Assembly: GCF_002159175.1 (NCBI RefSeq)
Contig: NZ_NFGZ01000001.1
Span: 248,001-312,000 of the forward strand
Reading direction: 5' to 3'
Origin: Flavonifractor sp. An92
GTDB taxonomy: Bacteria; Bacillota; Clostridia; Oscillospirales; Oscillospiraceae
Length of the DNA: 64,000 nt
Shown here: positions 8,070-16,618 of the stretch, one piece after another
How the letters are laid out: every line of letters starts with the position of its first letter
How positions within the stretch are numbered: position 1 is the first letter of the stretch
Notes under the pieces: generated by a model
Seen by the model: the letters and a program-made list of their open reading frames with translations, nothing else
Told to the model about the DNA's origin: nothing
The model's database searches: none
Position numbers and translations under genes: made by a program

Positions 8070-9836
8070 TTACTGAGCCAGGGTGGTGTAGATGAGGTTG
8101 TAGTACTGGAAGGGCAGACGGATCAGGCCGTCGGCCACCTTCTCGCTGACCACATAGTCCTCGTGACGCCAGTAGATGGGGATGAAGGGCATGTCCTCGG
8201 CCAGCATCAGCTCCGCCTGGACGAAGAGCTGCTCGCGGGCGGCGGGATCGCTCTCGGCCTTGGTGGACTCGATGAGGGCGTCGTACTCCTCGCTGGCGTA
8301 GCCGGTGTGGTTGTTGCCGTTGGTGCTGGTCCACAGGTCCAGGTCGCTCATGGGATCGTCATAGTCGGGGCCCCAGCCGCCCATGAACAGGTCGTAGTTC
8401 TTGGCGTTGCGGCGGGCGCGGGCCTCGGTGATGGTGACCACGTCGATGCCCACCTCGATGCCCAGGTTCTGCCGCAGCTGCTCCTGCACCACCTGGGAGA
8501 ACAGCTCATTCTGAGAGCCCTCGCTGGTCAGCAGGGAGATCTTGATCTGGCTGGCGTCGGTGTAGCCCAGGTCCTCCAGAGCGAGGGCCAGGTACTCCTT
8601 GGCCTTCTCCACGTCGGCGGTGGGGTTGTAGAGGGGCTGGCCGTTGTTGGCGGCCACCACGGCCTCACCGAAGGTCTCGGCGCTCACGCCGGAGATGCCC
8701 AGGGAGAAGGCGGGGGAGGGCTCGTTGTCGTTCTTAAAGACGGTGTCGATGATCTGCTGGCGGTCCACCGCGTAGCTGATGGCCTTGCGCAGGTTGATGC
8801 TGCGGGCGTCGGACAGCTTGGCGCCGGGGTAGTTGGCCAGATCTTCCTCCTGGATGTTGTTGCAGTAGAAGTAGAAGCTGTAGCCGGCGATCCAGTTGTT
8901 GACGGGATAGCCCTCAGCCTCGAACTGAGCGCGCTGCTCGCCGGTGATGTCGATGACGTCGATCTCGCCGGTCTGGAAGGCGTTGAGCTTGGTGTTGGAG
9001 TCGGTGTACTTGTCCCAGTAGATGGCCTTCAGGCTCACGTTGGAGGCGTCATACCACTCGTCGTTCTTCACGGTGGTGATGCTGTTCTCCAGGGTCCACT
9101 CGGTCATGCGGAAGGGACCGTTGTAGAGGAGCTTGTCGGGGGAGGTGCCGTAGTTCTCGGCGCCCACTTCCTCATAGAAGGGCTGGTAGATGGGGGTCAT
9201 GACCTCGAACTTGAGGTACTGCAGCAGGTAGGGCAGGGGATTCTCCAGCTCGATGACCAGGGTATAGTCGTCGGCGGCGTAGAAGCCCACCTGATCCAGG
9301 GTGACCTCGGGAGCGCCCTCCACGCCGGAGGCGTAGTCATAGTAGGCCTGGGCGTTCTTGAAGATGGTGGCGAAGGCATAGTACTCCGCAGCGTTGTTGG
9401 GGTTGAGCAGCTCGCTCCAGGCAAAGACAAAGTCATTGGCGGTCACGTCGCCCACAACCTCGCCCTGGCTGTTCACCCACTTGGCGCCCTCGCGCAGGTG
9501 GAAGGTCCAGATCATGTCCTCCACGCCCTCGGCGTTGGGAGCGGACTCCCAACTCTCAGCCGCGGCGCCGATGACCTGATTGTTCTCGTCCAGCTTCACC
9601 AGAGCGTCCCAGCAGTGCCGGGCCACGGCGAACTCGGTTGCATAAGTCATGAGGATGGGATTCATAACCGACATGGTGGAGCATTCCACGCGGATGGATC
9701 CCGCTTCGGAGGTGCCGGGATACATACCCTGGGCAGCGCCGCCGCCGCCCTCGCCGCCGCCGCCCCCGCCGGAGCAGCCGAACAGGGACAGCGCCAGCGT
9801 ACCGGCCAAAACAAGGGACAGAATTCGCTTTTTCAT
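8070..9836 (-). CDS. Peptide-binding lipoprotein, OppA/DppA type (SBP family 5)
   Basis: A 588-residue extracellular solute-binding protein. The start is the ATG at 9836, which follows AAGAAGGCG and gives a classic lipoprotein signal MKKRILSLVLAGTLALSLFGC with the lipobox LFGC at residues 18-21, followed by a poly-Gly/Glu linker. The body matches family 5 binding proteins, for example KGTIRVE-like SIRVECSTMSVMNPIL and the WTFHLREGAKWVNSQG segment conserved in OppA/DppA. It captures peptides for the permease and ATPase genes downstream. First gene of the operon. Confidence 0.94.
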   Translation of the reverse strand: MKKRILSLVLAGTLALSLFGCSGGGGGGEGGGGAAQGMYPGTSEAGSIRVECSTMSVMNPILMTYATEFAVARHCWDALVKLDENNQVIGAAAESWESAPNAEGVEDMIWTFHLREGAKWVNSQGEVVGDVTANDFVFAWSELLNPNNAAEYYAFATIFKNAQAYYDYASGVEGAPEVTLDQVGFYAADDYTLVIELENPLPYLLQYLKFEVMTPIYQPFYEEVGAENYGTSPDKLLYNGPFRMTEWTLENSITTVKNDEWYDASNVSLKAIYWDKYTDSNTKLNAFQTGEIDVIDITGEQRAQFEAEGYPVNNWIAGYSFYFYCNNIQEEDLANYPGAKLSDARSINLRKAISYAVDRQQIIDTVFKNDNEPSPAFSLGISGVSAETFGEAVVAANNGQPLYNPTADVEKAKEYLALALEDLGYTDASQIKISLLTSEGSQNELFSQVVQEQLRQNLGIEVGIDVVTITEARARRNAKNYDLFMGGWGPDYDDPMSDLDLWTSTNGNNHTGYASEEYDALIESTKAESDPAAREQLFVQAELMLAEDMPFIPIYWRHEDYVVSEKVADGLIRLPFQYYNLIYTTLAQ

Positions 9837-10182
9837 TGCTTCGCCTTCTTTCTTCAATCTTTGCAGTTGGATGTACATAAAACTAACTCTGCAGTCCACG
9901 CATCCCTTCCTTGTGTGTTCCGCAGAATTGTGTTAGAATTATGTGTAAATTGAGCATATCATAGAATCCAGCTATTTTGCAAGTGTATCTTCACTGGAAA
10001 TTCATTTTTGCCCCATTGTCTCTGTACCAGAGGCATTTGTTTTGGCAGCTCACAGAGCCTTCTTCCAGGTATCTATCTCCATTTTTCCCCACATCTATAC
10101 CCGTTCTGTTTTGACAATCGCGATTTCCACAAATGTTTGTTGTGGAAATTGAATAAATTTTTTCAGCTTCGCTCTGGAAAGG
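9837..10182. other. Divergent intergenic region, opp operon / sigma-like gene
   Basis: A 346-base AT-richer spacer without a gene. It holds the upstream region of the peptide-binding gene and of the sigma-like gene. A TTGACA hexamer lies at 10111-10116, and a 10-bp inverted repeat (ATTTCCACAA at 10123-10132, TTGTGGAAAT at 10140-10149, 7-base gap) lies directly after it. No convincing -10 hexamer follows at the usual spacing, so I mark this as a possible operator rather than a proven promoter. Confidence 0.4.
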
Positions 10183-10827
10183 ATGTTCAAGGATATGGCG
10201 CTCACCTGCCCTCAGTTCGACGATCTCTTTCAGTCCTGGTACGAGGACGTCTATCGCCTGTGTTTTTTGCTGGTTCCCAGCTCCCGCAATGCATATCATT
10301 GCACCTTTCATGTATTTCTGCGGCTGGGCGCGCGCACCGCTCCCCCGCTCTCACCAGAGGAGCTGCGGCGCTTTCTGGTCCGGCAGATCCTGGAGGTCTG
10401 CGGGGATTTTTACCTGCGCAAGCCCCATCGCCGCCCGGAGCGGGAGCAGCTTTCAAAATCCTTCCCCGGCCCTCTGGGCGACAGCCTCTGGGCGGTCTTT
10501 TCCCTTCCGCTGAAGGCGCGGGCCGCGTTTTACCTGCGGTACTGCATGGGACTTTCTGAGGCGGAATGTGCCGCATTGGTGGGCAAACAGGCCATTCGCG
10601 TCCCGGACCCGGCCTCTGCTGCCCAGGAATATGCCGTGGTTTCCCTGGGGGAGAACCAGGCCGCCGTCCTGCTGGACGAGGTCTATCTCCGCTTCCAGGA
10701 CCGGAGCGTGGGCCTGGAAAACCGCCTGCTGCACATCCGCTCCACCATGGACCGCCTGGCGCCCTGGCTGGCTCTGGGCGTGCTGCTGCTGTGCGCGGCG
10801 GCCGCCATCTACACTGCCAATCTCTAG
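10183..10827 (+). CDS. ECF-sigma-like protein with C-terminal membrane helix
   Basis: A 214-residue protein I can only place by similarity of layout. Residues about 10-50 (FDDLFQSWYEDVYRLCFLL, then HCTFHVFLRLG) resemble sigma region 2. Residues about 105-130 (LPLKARAAFYLRYCMGLSEAECAALVGK) resemble the first part of region 4. The expected recognition helix after that is not recognisable. A single hydrophobic helix at about 192-210 ends the protein. It may be a degenerate sigma factor turned membrane protein or a membrane-held regulator. The start could be ATG 10183 or ATG 10195. It stands alone, divergent from the peptide operon. Confidence 0.55.
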   Translation: MFKDMALTCPQFDDLFQSWYEDVYRLCFLLVPSSRNAYHCTFHVFLRLGARTAPPLSPEELRRFLVRQILEVCGDFYLRKPHRRPEREQLSKSFPGPLGDSLWAVFSLPLKARAAFYLRYCMGLSEAECAALVGKQAIRVPDPASAAQEYAVVSLGENQAAVLLDEVYLRFQDRSVGLENRLLHIRSTMDRLAPWLALGVLLLCAAAAIYTANL

Positions 10828-10897
10828 TCCGGATGGAAGCTCTGCATGAAATTGGAAGAAGAGGAGGAAGGACCGACCATCCGCGGTCTGCATAAAC

Positions 10898-11650
10898 ATG
10901 AATGAAATCTTGACGAGTCTCTGGAATCGGAAGTCGGTGCGGGCCTACCGGGAGGAGCCCATCCCCGACGAGCTGCGCAAACTCATCCTGGAGGCCGCCT
11001 GTCAGGCCCCCACCGCGGGCAACCAGCAGCTCTACACCATTCTGGACGTCACCGACCCCGCCCTGAAGGCCGCCCTGGCGGAGACCTGCGACCACCAGCC
11101 CTTTATCGCGGCTGCGCCCATGGTCCTGGTGTTCTGCGCCGACTGTAAGAAGTGGCACGACGCCTATCGGGAGGCCGGGTGCCAGCCCCGGCTGCCCGGT
11201 GTGGGCGACCTCATGCTGGCGGTGAGCGACGCGGTCATCGCCGCGCAGAACGCCGTGGTGGCCGCCGAGAGCCTGGGGATCGGCTCCTGCTACATCGGCG
11301 ATATTATGGAGAACTGCCAGGAGCAGCGCCGCCTGCTCCACCTGCCCGAGTATGTGTTCCCGGTGGCCATGCTGGTGCTGGGCTGGCCCACTCAGCAGCA
11401 GATGGAGCGCCCCAAGCCCCAGCGCTGCGCCCTGGAGCACATCGTCCACGAGAACCACTACCGCTCTATGGACGGCGCGGAGCTGCGGGACATGCTGGGC
11501 TACAAGGCCGGCCCGCGCACCTATGAGGACTGGTGTGCCGCGTTCTGCAATCGCAAGTACAACTCGGATTTCTCCCGGGAGATGACCCGGTCGGTCTCGG
11601 AATATCTGACCCAGTTCCAGTCGCCCTGCCAGGATTCCTCCCATCCATAA
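10898..11650 (+). CDS. Nitroreductase-family FMN oxidoreductase
   Basis: A 250-residue flavoprotein. SLWNRKSVRAYREEPIP at the N-terminus is the nitroreductase signature, with Arg residues that bind the FMN phosphate. APTAGNQQ (about 38-45) and AAESLGIGSCYIG (about 122-134) are the other FMN-pocket segments. The C-terminal extension (about 195-250) with several Cys and aromatic residues is typical of Clostridial members. It reduces nitro groups, quinones or similar substrates with NAD(P)H; the natural substrate is unknown. A 19-residue reading frame rich in Glu (10846-10905) overlaps the start and could couple translation, but this is uncertain. Confidence 0.88.
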   Translation: MNEILTSLWNRKSVRAYREEPIPDELRKLILEAACQAPTAGNQQLYTILDVTDPALKAALAETCDHQPFIAAAPMVLVFCADCKKWHDAYREAGCQPRLPGVGDLMLAVSDAVIAAQNAVVAAESLGIGSCYIGDIMENCQEQRRLLHLPEYVFPVAMLVLGWPTQQQMERPKPQRCALEHIVHENHYRSMDGAELRDMLGYKAGPRTYEDWCAAFCNRKYNSDFSREMTRSVSEYLTQFQSPCQDSSHP

Positions 11651-11662
11651 GCCCAAATCAAA

Positions 11663-11706
11663 AGCGGCAGCTCTGCCAGTTTCATGGCAGAGCTGCCGCT
11701 CTTTTC
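11663..11706. terminator. Bidirectional terminator between convergent genes
   Basis: A 16-bp perfect stem (11663-11678 with 11685-11700, 6-base loop) is followed by CTTTTCT on the forward strand and preceded by AAA on the other. It separates the nitroreductase gene from the converging Sel1-repeat gene. Confidence 0.88.
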
Positions 11707-11712
11707 TGCTTC

Positions 11713-12957
11713 TCAGCGCCGGACCCACTTGCCGCCGAAGAAGGTCTTTTTATAGTGTTTCAGCTCCTCCCGGGCCTCCGCAAGCTCTCCGGCCTTCTGG
11801 AGATAGTCCACGCCTTTGGCGATATCCTCCGGCACGCCCAGGCCGTTGCAGTACATCTTCCCCAGCAGGTAGAACCCCTGCGGACAGTTCCAGTCGATCT
11901 TCTCCAGGTACGCCCGTGCCGTCTCATAGTCCTGCCGGGTGCCCTGGCCGTTGGCGTAGCAGGCCCCCAGGTAGTAGAGCATAGCGGGGCTTCCGTTGTT
12001 CTCCGCCCATTTCAGCAGCTGGAAGGCCTTGGCGTAGTCCCGCTCCACGCCCCTGCCGTCGTAGTAAAACATCCCCAGTCGGTTGGCAGGGTTGCCCTTT
12101 TCGCGAATGGGCGCCTCCAGGGCCTGCTGGTAGTACCGGGCGGCCCGCTCCGGGTCCTTGGGAACTCCCTCGCCCAGCTCATAGGAGTACCCCGCCCAGA
12201 AGAAAGCCCGGGGCTCCCCGCCCTCCGCGGCGCTGCGATAGTAGGAAAAGGCCTCTGCCTTCTCCCCCTTTCCGTAGAGGTCGTTGGCGTAGTAAAACTG
12301 GCTGTCCGGATAGCCCTTTTCCGCCCCGTAGCGGTACACCTCCGCCTCCTTCTCCGGCCGGGGCGAGATCAGCCCCTTCTCCCCTTCCCAGTAAAACCAG
12401 GCCAGATTGAGGCCTCCCGCGGAGATGCCGCTGCGGATGGCCCGCCAAAGCCAGTCCTCACAGCGGGAGATATTCTCCCGGGCGTAGCTCAGGAAAGCGT
12501 CGTCGCTGTCGAAGCTCTTCTGGTCCTTCTTCTGGATGCGGAAAAAGTCCCCCCAGTAGTAGACGTTTCCAATCACCATCTGGCAGAAGGGCTCGCCGCG
12601 CTCAGCCTTGGCCAGGATCTGATCGAAGGCCTTCTGAAGCGTCTGGGGCATGCTCTGTTCCAGCTGCTGGTCCATCACACCGCAGCGCAGGGCGATCAGT
12701 GCCCCCAGGGCGCTGCCGCCCAGCACCGACTGACGCATCAGGTCGTCGCCCCGCCTCTCGTCCTCGGGAAAATCGTGTCCCGGCCAGGTGTACTCCGGGC
12801 CGTACAGACACCGGGCCAGCAGGCACTTGGCATCCGCGTCTCCGGCGGCCGCGGCCTCCTCCAGCAGCTGAAAGCCCTCCCGGCCCCGTCGTGCCTTCAG
12901 ATCATAATAAATGTACTGCAAGGCCCGCTCCACCGCGTCGCTGAAAAACTGTCCCAT
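11713..12957 (-). CDS. Sel1-repeat (TPR-like) protein
   Basis: A 414-residue soluble protein built of Sel1-like repeats: SAAEGGEPRAFFWAGYSYELGEGVPKD-type units repeat about every 36 residues, for example AMLYYLGACYANGQGTRQDYETA and FYLLGKMYCNGLGVPEDIAKG. Sel1 repeats form alpha-solenoids that mediate protein-protein contacts. No catalytic domain or signal peptide is visible. It lies 12 bases downstream of a membrane-protein gene on the same strand and is probably co-transcribed with it. Confidence 0.82.
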   Translation of the reverse strand: MGQFFSDAVERALQYIYYDLKARRGREGFQLLEEAAAAGDADAKCLLARCLYGPEYTWPGHDFPEDERRGDDLMRQSVLGGSALGALIALRCGVMDQQLEQSMPQTLQKAFDQILAKAERGEPFCQMVIGNVYYWGDFFRIQKKDQKSFDSDDAFLSYARENISRCEDWLWRAIRSGISAGGLNLAWFYWEGEKGLISPRPEKEAEVYRYGAEKGYPDSQFYYANDLYGKGEKAEAFSYYRSAAEGGEPRAFFWAGYSYELGEGVPKDPERAARYYQQALEAPIREKGNPANRLGMFYYDGRGVERDYAKAFQLLKWAENNGSPAMLYYLGACYANGQGTRQDYETARAYLEKIDWNCPQGFYLLGKMYCNGLGVPEDIAKGVDYLQKAGELAEAREELKHYKKTFFGGKWVRR

Positions 12958-12969
12958 ATCCCGGCCTCC

Positions 12970-14280
12970 TCATCCGTCCGCTCGTTCCCGTTCTTCCGGT
13001 GCTGGCTGCCAGGTCCGGCCGGCGCGCTCCATGCGCGTCCAGTCCTTCAGGGATGGGATCTCCCCCCGCAGCCACCCCCGCAGCACCCGCTCCGCCTCAC
13101 CGAACGTGACGTCCCGCGTCCAGGCGTACCGGCCGGGCTCCCGCGGAGAACCGGAGTCCTCCTCCAGCAAGATGCGCGTGAGCCCCTGTGCGCCGCCGGG
13201 AAGGCACACCAGGCGGCTGAAGGGCCGCCCCTCTCCCTGGAAGGGGATGCCGGGCACCATCTGCAAGGGGCCGCTCTCCCCCGTCCGGCTGGGCCGGAGC
13301 AGCCATTCCCGCAAGGTGTCCCAGGTGATGCGGGAGGTCACCGAGCCGTCGGGCAGGGTGAGCACCTGATTCTGGGCCAGACGGTCCTCTTCTTCCCGGG
13401 TCTGCTCCTCCACCCGGGCCTTTCTCTGGCGGTATTCCCGCTCCAGGCGATACCACTGCTCCTCGTCGGCGTGGAGCAGATCCCGGTACTCCTTGGAGTC
13501 GTATTTCCCAAAGACGGCGGCGGGGACCCGCTTGCGCAGGCACTCCACGGCCTCCTCCACCTCTTTCTTGGAGCGCAGAGTAGTGCTCTGCTGCTGCTGG
13601 CGGTCGTCGATGATCCAGAGCTCATAGAGGTAGGTCACCCGGGTCCGCTCGCCGCTGTGGGACGTCCGGCGCTCCACCCGGTCAAAGACGCCCCGGATGC
13701 GGGAGAGGGCGGAGGCCTCGTCCCCCAGCACCCACTCCTTGCCGACGCCCAGCCGGCCGATCCACTGGCCATTCTCCTTTAAGTCCCGGTCCACCATGGC
13801 GAAGAGTTCCTTCACCGGGGGCGCCTCGTCCGGGTAGGGCAGCTGGCTGCGGATGGACTGGGCCAGGGCACTTTTCTCCGGGTACAGGGCGTCCCTCAGG
13901 CTCAGGAAGGCCCACACAAGGCCAATAAAAGCCGCGATCGCGCCCAAAAACGGACTGAATCGATACGCGAGGAGGCTCTCCTCATCCAGGCGGGCCACCT
14001 CTTCCGGAAGGGCGCGCCCCATGAAAAAGAAGCCCAGAAGCAGCGCGCCCACCAGGAGAAAGATCCCCGCCGGGATCAGTCCACGCAGTTGTCCCCGGGT
14101 GCGCTGGAGGCAATAGCCCTCCTCCGGGCCGTCGGGCTGCTGCTTCTTGTTCCACCACATGATCAAGAGGATAAACGGGATGGAAAAGAGGCGGAGCACC
14201 ACCACCAAGGCGACATAAACCACCACATTCCAGGGCCATCTGAGATAAAAACGCTTCTTTTGCACATCGTTTGTCTGCAT
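12970..14280 (-). CDS. Large membrane protein of unknown function
   Basis: A 436-residue protein starting at the ATG at 14280, which has GGGAAGGG five bases upstream; an upstream TTG is less likely. Three hydrophobic segments lie in the first 130 residues (about 16-40, 70-90 and 112-130), followed by a long cytoplasmic-looking part with a charged coiled-coil stretch near 285-315 (REYRQRKARVEEQTREEEDR). No conserved enzymatic motif is seen. It probably forms an operon with the Sel1-repeat gene, which may encode a partner. Function not recognised. Confidence 0.7.
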   Translation of the reverse strand: MQTNDVQKKRFYLRWPWNVVVYVALVVVLRLFSIPFILLIMWWNKKQQPDGPEEGYCLQRTRGQLRGLIPAGIFLLVGALLLGFFFMGRALPEEVARLDEESLLAYRFSPFLGAIAAFIGLVWAFLSLRDALYPEKSALAQSIRSQLPYPDEAPPVKELFAMVDRDLKENGQWIGRLGVGKEWVLGDEASALSRIRGVFDRVERRTSHSGERTRVTYLYELWIIDDRQQQQSTTLRSKKEVEEAVECLRKRVPAAVFGKYDSKEYRDLLHADEEQWYRLEREYRQRKARVEEQTREEEDRLAQNQVLTLPDGSVTSRITWDTLREWLLRPSRTGESGPLQMVPGIPFQGEGRPFSRLVCLPGGAQGLTRILLEEDSGSPREPGRYAWTRDVTFGEAERVLRGWLRGEIPSLKDWTRMERAGRTWQPAPEERERADG

Positions 14281-14424
14281 AGGATCCCTTCCCAACTCGT
14301 CACGCGATATGGCCTTTGTTCTTATGCTATTCTAGCACAATTTCGTGGAACGGAACAGTGCTTCCCCTCTTGCTACATTTAAAAGGAAAAAGCGCGCAGA
14401 CAGGAAAGACAGCGCCTCCCCTCC

Positions 14425-14442
14425 TGTGCTATACTGAGCACA
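14425..14442 (+). promoter_or_regulatory. Promoter -10 inside an inverted repeat
   Basis: A TATACT -10 hexamer at 14430-14435 lies inside the inverted repeat TGTGCT (14425-14430) / AGCACA (14437-14442), just upstream of the tandem flavodoxin gene. The -35 is weak. An operator overlapping the -10 would fit repression. A similar TGTGCTAT string occurs at about 15843, upstream of the deformylase gene. Confidence 0.45.
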
Positions 14443-14464
14443 GATGTGAACAGGAGGAACGACC

Positions 14465-15823
14465 ATGAAGATCCTTGTTTTGAACGCCAGCCCCAAGGGG
14501 CCCAACTCCACCACGGTGCACACCGCTCTCTACTTGCAGGCCCTGCACCCGGAACACACCTTCACCGTAGTCCCGGTGGGCCAGCGCATCAAAAGCTACG
14601 AAAAGGACTTTGCCCCGCTGCGCGCCCAGCTGGAGCAGGCGGAGCTGCTCCTGTTCTGCTACCCGGTCTACACCTTCATCGCCCCCTACCAGCTCCACCG
14701 GCTCATCGAGCTCATCAAGGCCGACGGCGTGGACCTCTCCGGAAAATTTGCCTCCCAGATCACCACCTCCAAGCACTTCTACGACGTGACCGCCCACCGC
14801 TATGTGGAGGAAAATTGCTTTGACCTGGGGATGAAGGTGGTCCGGGGACTGTCCGCCGACATGGACGACCTGCTCACCGAGCAGGGCCAGCAGGAGGCGC
14901 ACGGCTTTTTTGACCAGCTGATCTTCTCCTGTGAGCACAGCCTCTTCGTCACGCCCCCCGTCCGGGCGCCCCGGCGGGACAGGCCGGTCTACCAGCCCGT
15001 GCTCCCCTCCGTCCCCAAGCGTGGGGACCGGGATGTGGTCATCGTCACCAACTGCGCCCCTGAGGATGAAAACCTCCGGCACATGATCGCGGATTTCCGC
15101 GCCGCCCTCCCGCTGGAGAGCCGGGTGGTCAACCTGCGGGAGTTTCCCTTTGCGGGTGGTTGCCTCGGGTGCTTTGGCTGTGCCATCACCGGGAAGTGCG
15201 TCTACAAAGACGGCTTCGATGATTTTCTGCGCACTCAAATCCAGAATGCCGACGCCTTCGTCTACGCCTTTCCCATCTCGGACCACTACACCCACTCCAG
15301 CTTCAAGTGCTTTGACGACCGGCAGTTCTGCAACGGCCACCGCACCGTCACCCACGGCACCCCCATCGCCTACCTCATCAGCGGCGACTATCGGTATGAA
15401 CCCAACCTGCGCATGATCGTGGAGGGCCGCAGCGAGGTGGGAGGCAACTACCTGTGCGGCGTGGCCACCGATGAGGGGGACACCGCCTACGATCTCCAGA
15501 CCCTGGCCGACGCCCTGGTGTTCGCGCTGGAGCACAAGCTGTCCCGCCCGGCCAATTTCTACGGCGTGGGCGGCATGAAGATCTTCCGGGACCTCATCTA
15601 CGTCATGCAGGGGATGATGAAGGCCGACCATAAGTTTTATAAGGAGCACGGCATTTACGACTTCCCCCAGAAGCAGAAAAAGCGCATCCTGCAGATGAAG
15701 CTGGTGGGCGCCCTGCTGGCAGTCCCGTCGGTCCAGAAGAAGATGAAGGGCCAGATGAACCAGTACATCATTGGCCCCTATCAGAAGGTGGTGGAGCAGG
15801 CCAAGACCGCCCCGTGCAAATGA
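14465..15823 (+). CDS. Tandem flavodoxin-fold NAD(P)H-dependent oxidoreductase
   Basis: A 452-residue protein with two flavodoxin-like domains in one chain. Domain 1 (about 1-170) begins MKILVLNASPKGPNSTT, the FMN-phosphate loop of NADPH-dependent FMN reductases. Domain 2 (about 190-370) begins DVVIVTNCAPEDEN and has GGCLGCFGCAITGKCVY, a Cys-rich loop usual in iron-sulfur-flavoprotein relatives. Only domain 1 keeps a good Ser/Thr phosphate loop, so domain 2 may bind flavin differently or not at all. The C-terminal 80 residues are basic and helical. It heads a run of same-strand redox genes. Confidence 0.72.
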   Translation: MKILVLNASPKGPNSTTVHTALYLQALHPEHTFTVVPVGQRIKSYEKDFAPLRAQLEQAELLLFCYPVYTFIAPYQLHRLIELIKADGVDLSGKFASQITTSKHFYDVTAHRYVEENCFDLGMKVVRGLSADMDDLLTEQGQQEAHGFFDQLIFSCEHSLFVTPPVRAPRRDRPVYQPVLPSVPKRGDRDVVIVTNCAPEDENLRHMIADFRAALPLESRVVNLREFPFAGGCLGCFGCAITGKCVYKDGFDDFLRTQIQNADAFVYAFPISDHYTHSSFKCFDDRQFCNGHRTVTHGTPIAYLISGDYRYEPNLRMIVEGRSEVGGNYLCGVATDEGDTAYDLQTLADALVFALEHKLSRPANFYGVGGMKIFRDLIYVMQGMMKADHKFYKEHGIYDFPQKQKKRILQMKLVGALLAVPSVQKKMKGQMNQYIIGPYQKVVEQAKTAPCK

Positions 15824-15884
15824 ACTGGCCCGCGCGCCAAACCTGTGCTATCATATCGGTATTCACTCAGAAGGAGAAGCGACC

Positions 15885-16295
15885 ATGATTCGAGATATCT
15901 GCAAAGACGAGGCGTTTCTGGCCCAGAAGGCGGAGCCCGCCACCATCGACGATCTGCCCCTCGCCGCCGACCTGCTGGAGACCCTGGAGCACCACAAGGA
16001 GGGCTGTGTGGGCATGGCGGCCAACATGATCGGCGTCAACAAGCGCGTCATCGTGTTTGACAACGAGGGCAGCTATATGGTCATGTTCAACCCGGAAATC
16101 ATCAAAAAATCCGGCCCCTATGACGCGGAGGAGGGCTGCCTCTCCCTCACCGGTACCCGTCCGGCCAAGCGCTGGAAGTCCATCAAGGTACGCTGGCAGA
16201 ACGAGAAGTTCCAGGAGCGCCTGAAAACCTTCACCGGCTGGACCGCCCAGATCATCCAGCACGAGATCGACCACTGTGAGGGCATCCTTATATGA
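15885..16295 (+). CDS. def: Peptide deformylase, short Clostridial type
   Basis: A 136-residue metalloenzyme that removes the formyl group from nascent proteins. Start chosen at the ATG after AAGGAGAAGCGACC. Motif 2 EGCLS (C85) and motif 3 QHEIDH (H126, E127, H130) give the metal ligands and catalytic Glu. Motif 1 reads GMAANMIG (43-50) where the usual form is GLAAPQ, so the active-site Gln is replaced by Met, as I recall in other short Firmicute homologues. It may be a secondary deformylase. Its stop overlaps the next start (ATGA). Confidence 0.88.
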   Translation: MIRDICKDEAFLAQKAEPATIDDLPLAADLLETLEHHKEGCVGMAANMIGVNKRVIVFDNEGSYMVMFNPEIIKKSGPYDAEEGCLSLTGTRPAKRWKSIKVRWQNEKFQERLKTFTGWTAQIIQHEIDHCEGILI

Positions 16296-16606
16296 AAAAA
16301 TGTAAGATCACCGTCATGCGCATCACCCGATACGAGGACCTGATGGCTCAGTATGAAAACCCCATCTCCCACGCCTGCGATCTGGAGGTGGGACAGGTCT
16401 TTGTCGCCAACGGCTGGGAGCGCCCGGAGGGCTTCTGTCCCAGTGCCTGGGACACCCTCTCCCCCTTCGTACTGGCCCTGAGCCACGGGGCCGCGGATTT
16501 CTACGACGGCTGGATGAAAAATCCCCGCTCCGCCATGCTCTCCTGCAACGACGGCTTCCGCCCGGTCACCTTCCTGGTGGAGGCGCTGGACGAGGATGCG
16601 GACTGA
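16292..16606 (+). CDS. TIGR04076-family small protein
   Basis: A 104-residue protein that begins MKKCKITVMRITRYEDL, with CDLEVGQVFV and GFCPSAWDTLSPFVLAL, the pattern of the TIGR04076 family. Cys residues in the conserved segments suggest metal binding or redox chemistry, but no function is known for the family. It overlaps the deformylase stop by four bases and lies 12 bases before an SDR gene, so it belongs to this operon. Confidence 0.78.
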   Translation: MKKCKITVMRITRYEDLMAQYENPISHACDLEVGQVFVANGWERPEGFCPSAWDTLSPFVLALSHGAADFYDGWMKNPRSAMLSCNDGFRPVTFLVEALDEDAD

Positions 16607-16618
16607 GGAGGAAATACT

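Noticed and set aside
10123-10149. DnaA boxes / replication origin
   Set aside because: The two half-sites resemble the DnaA box core, but there are only two of them in one palindrome, and no dnaA, dnaN or AT-rich unwinding region is nearby.
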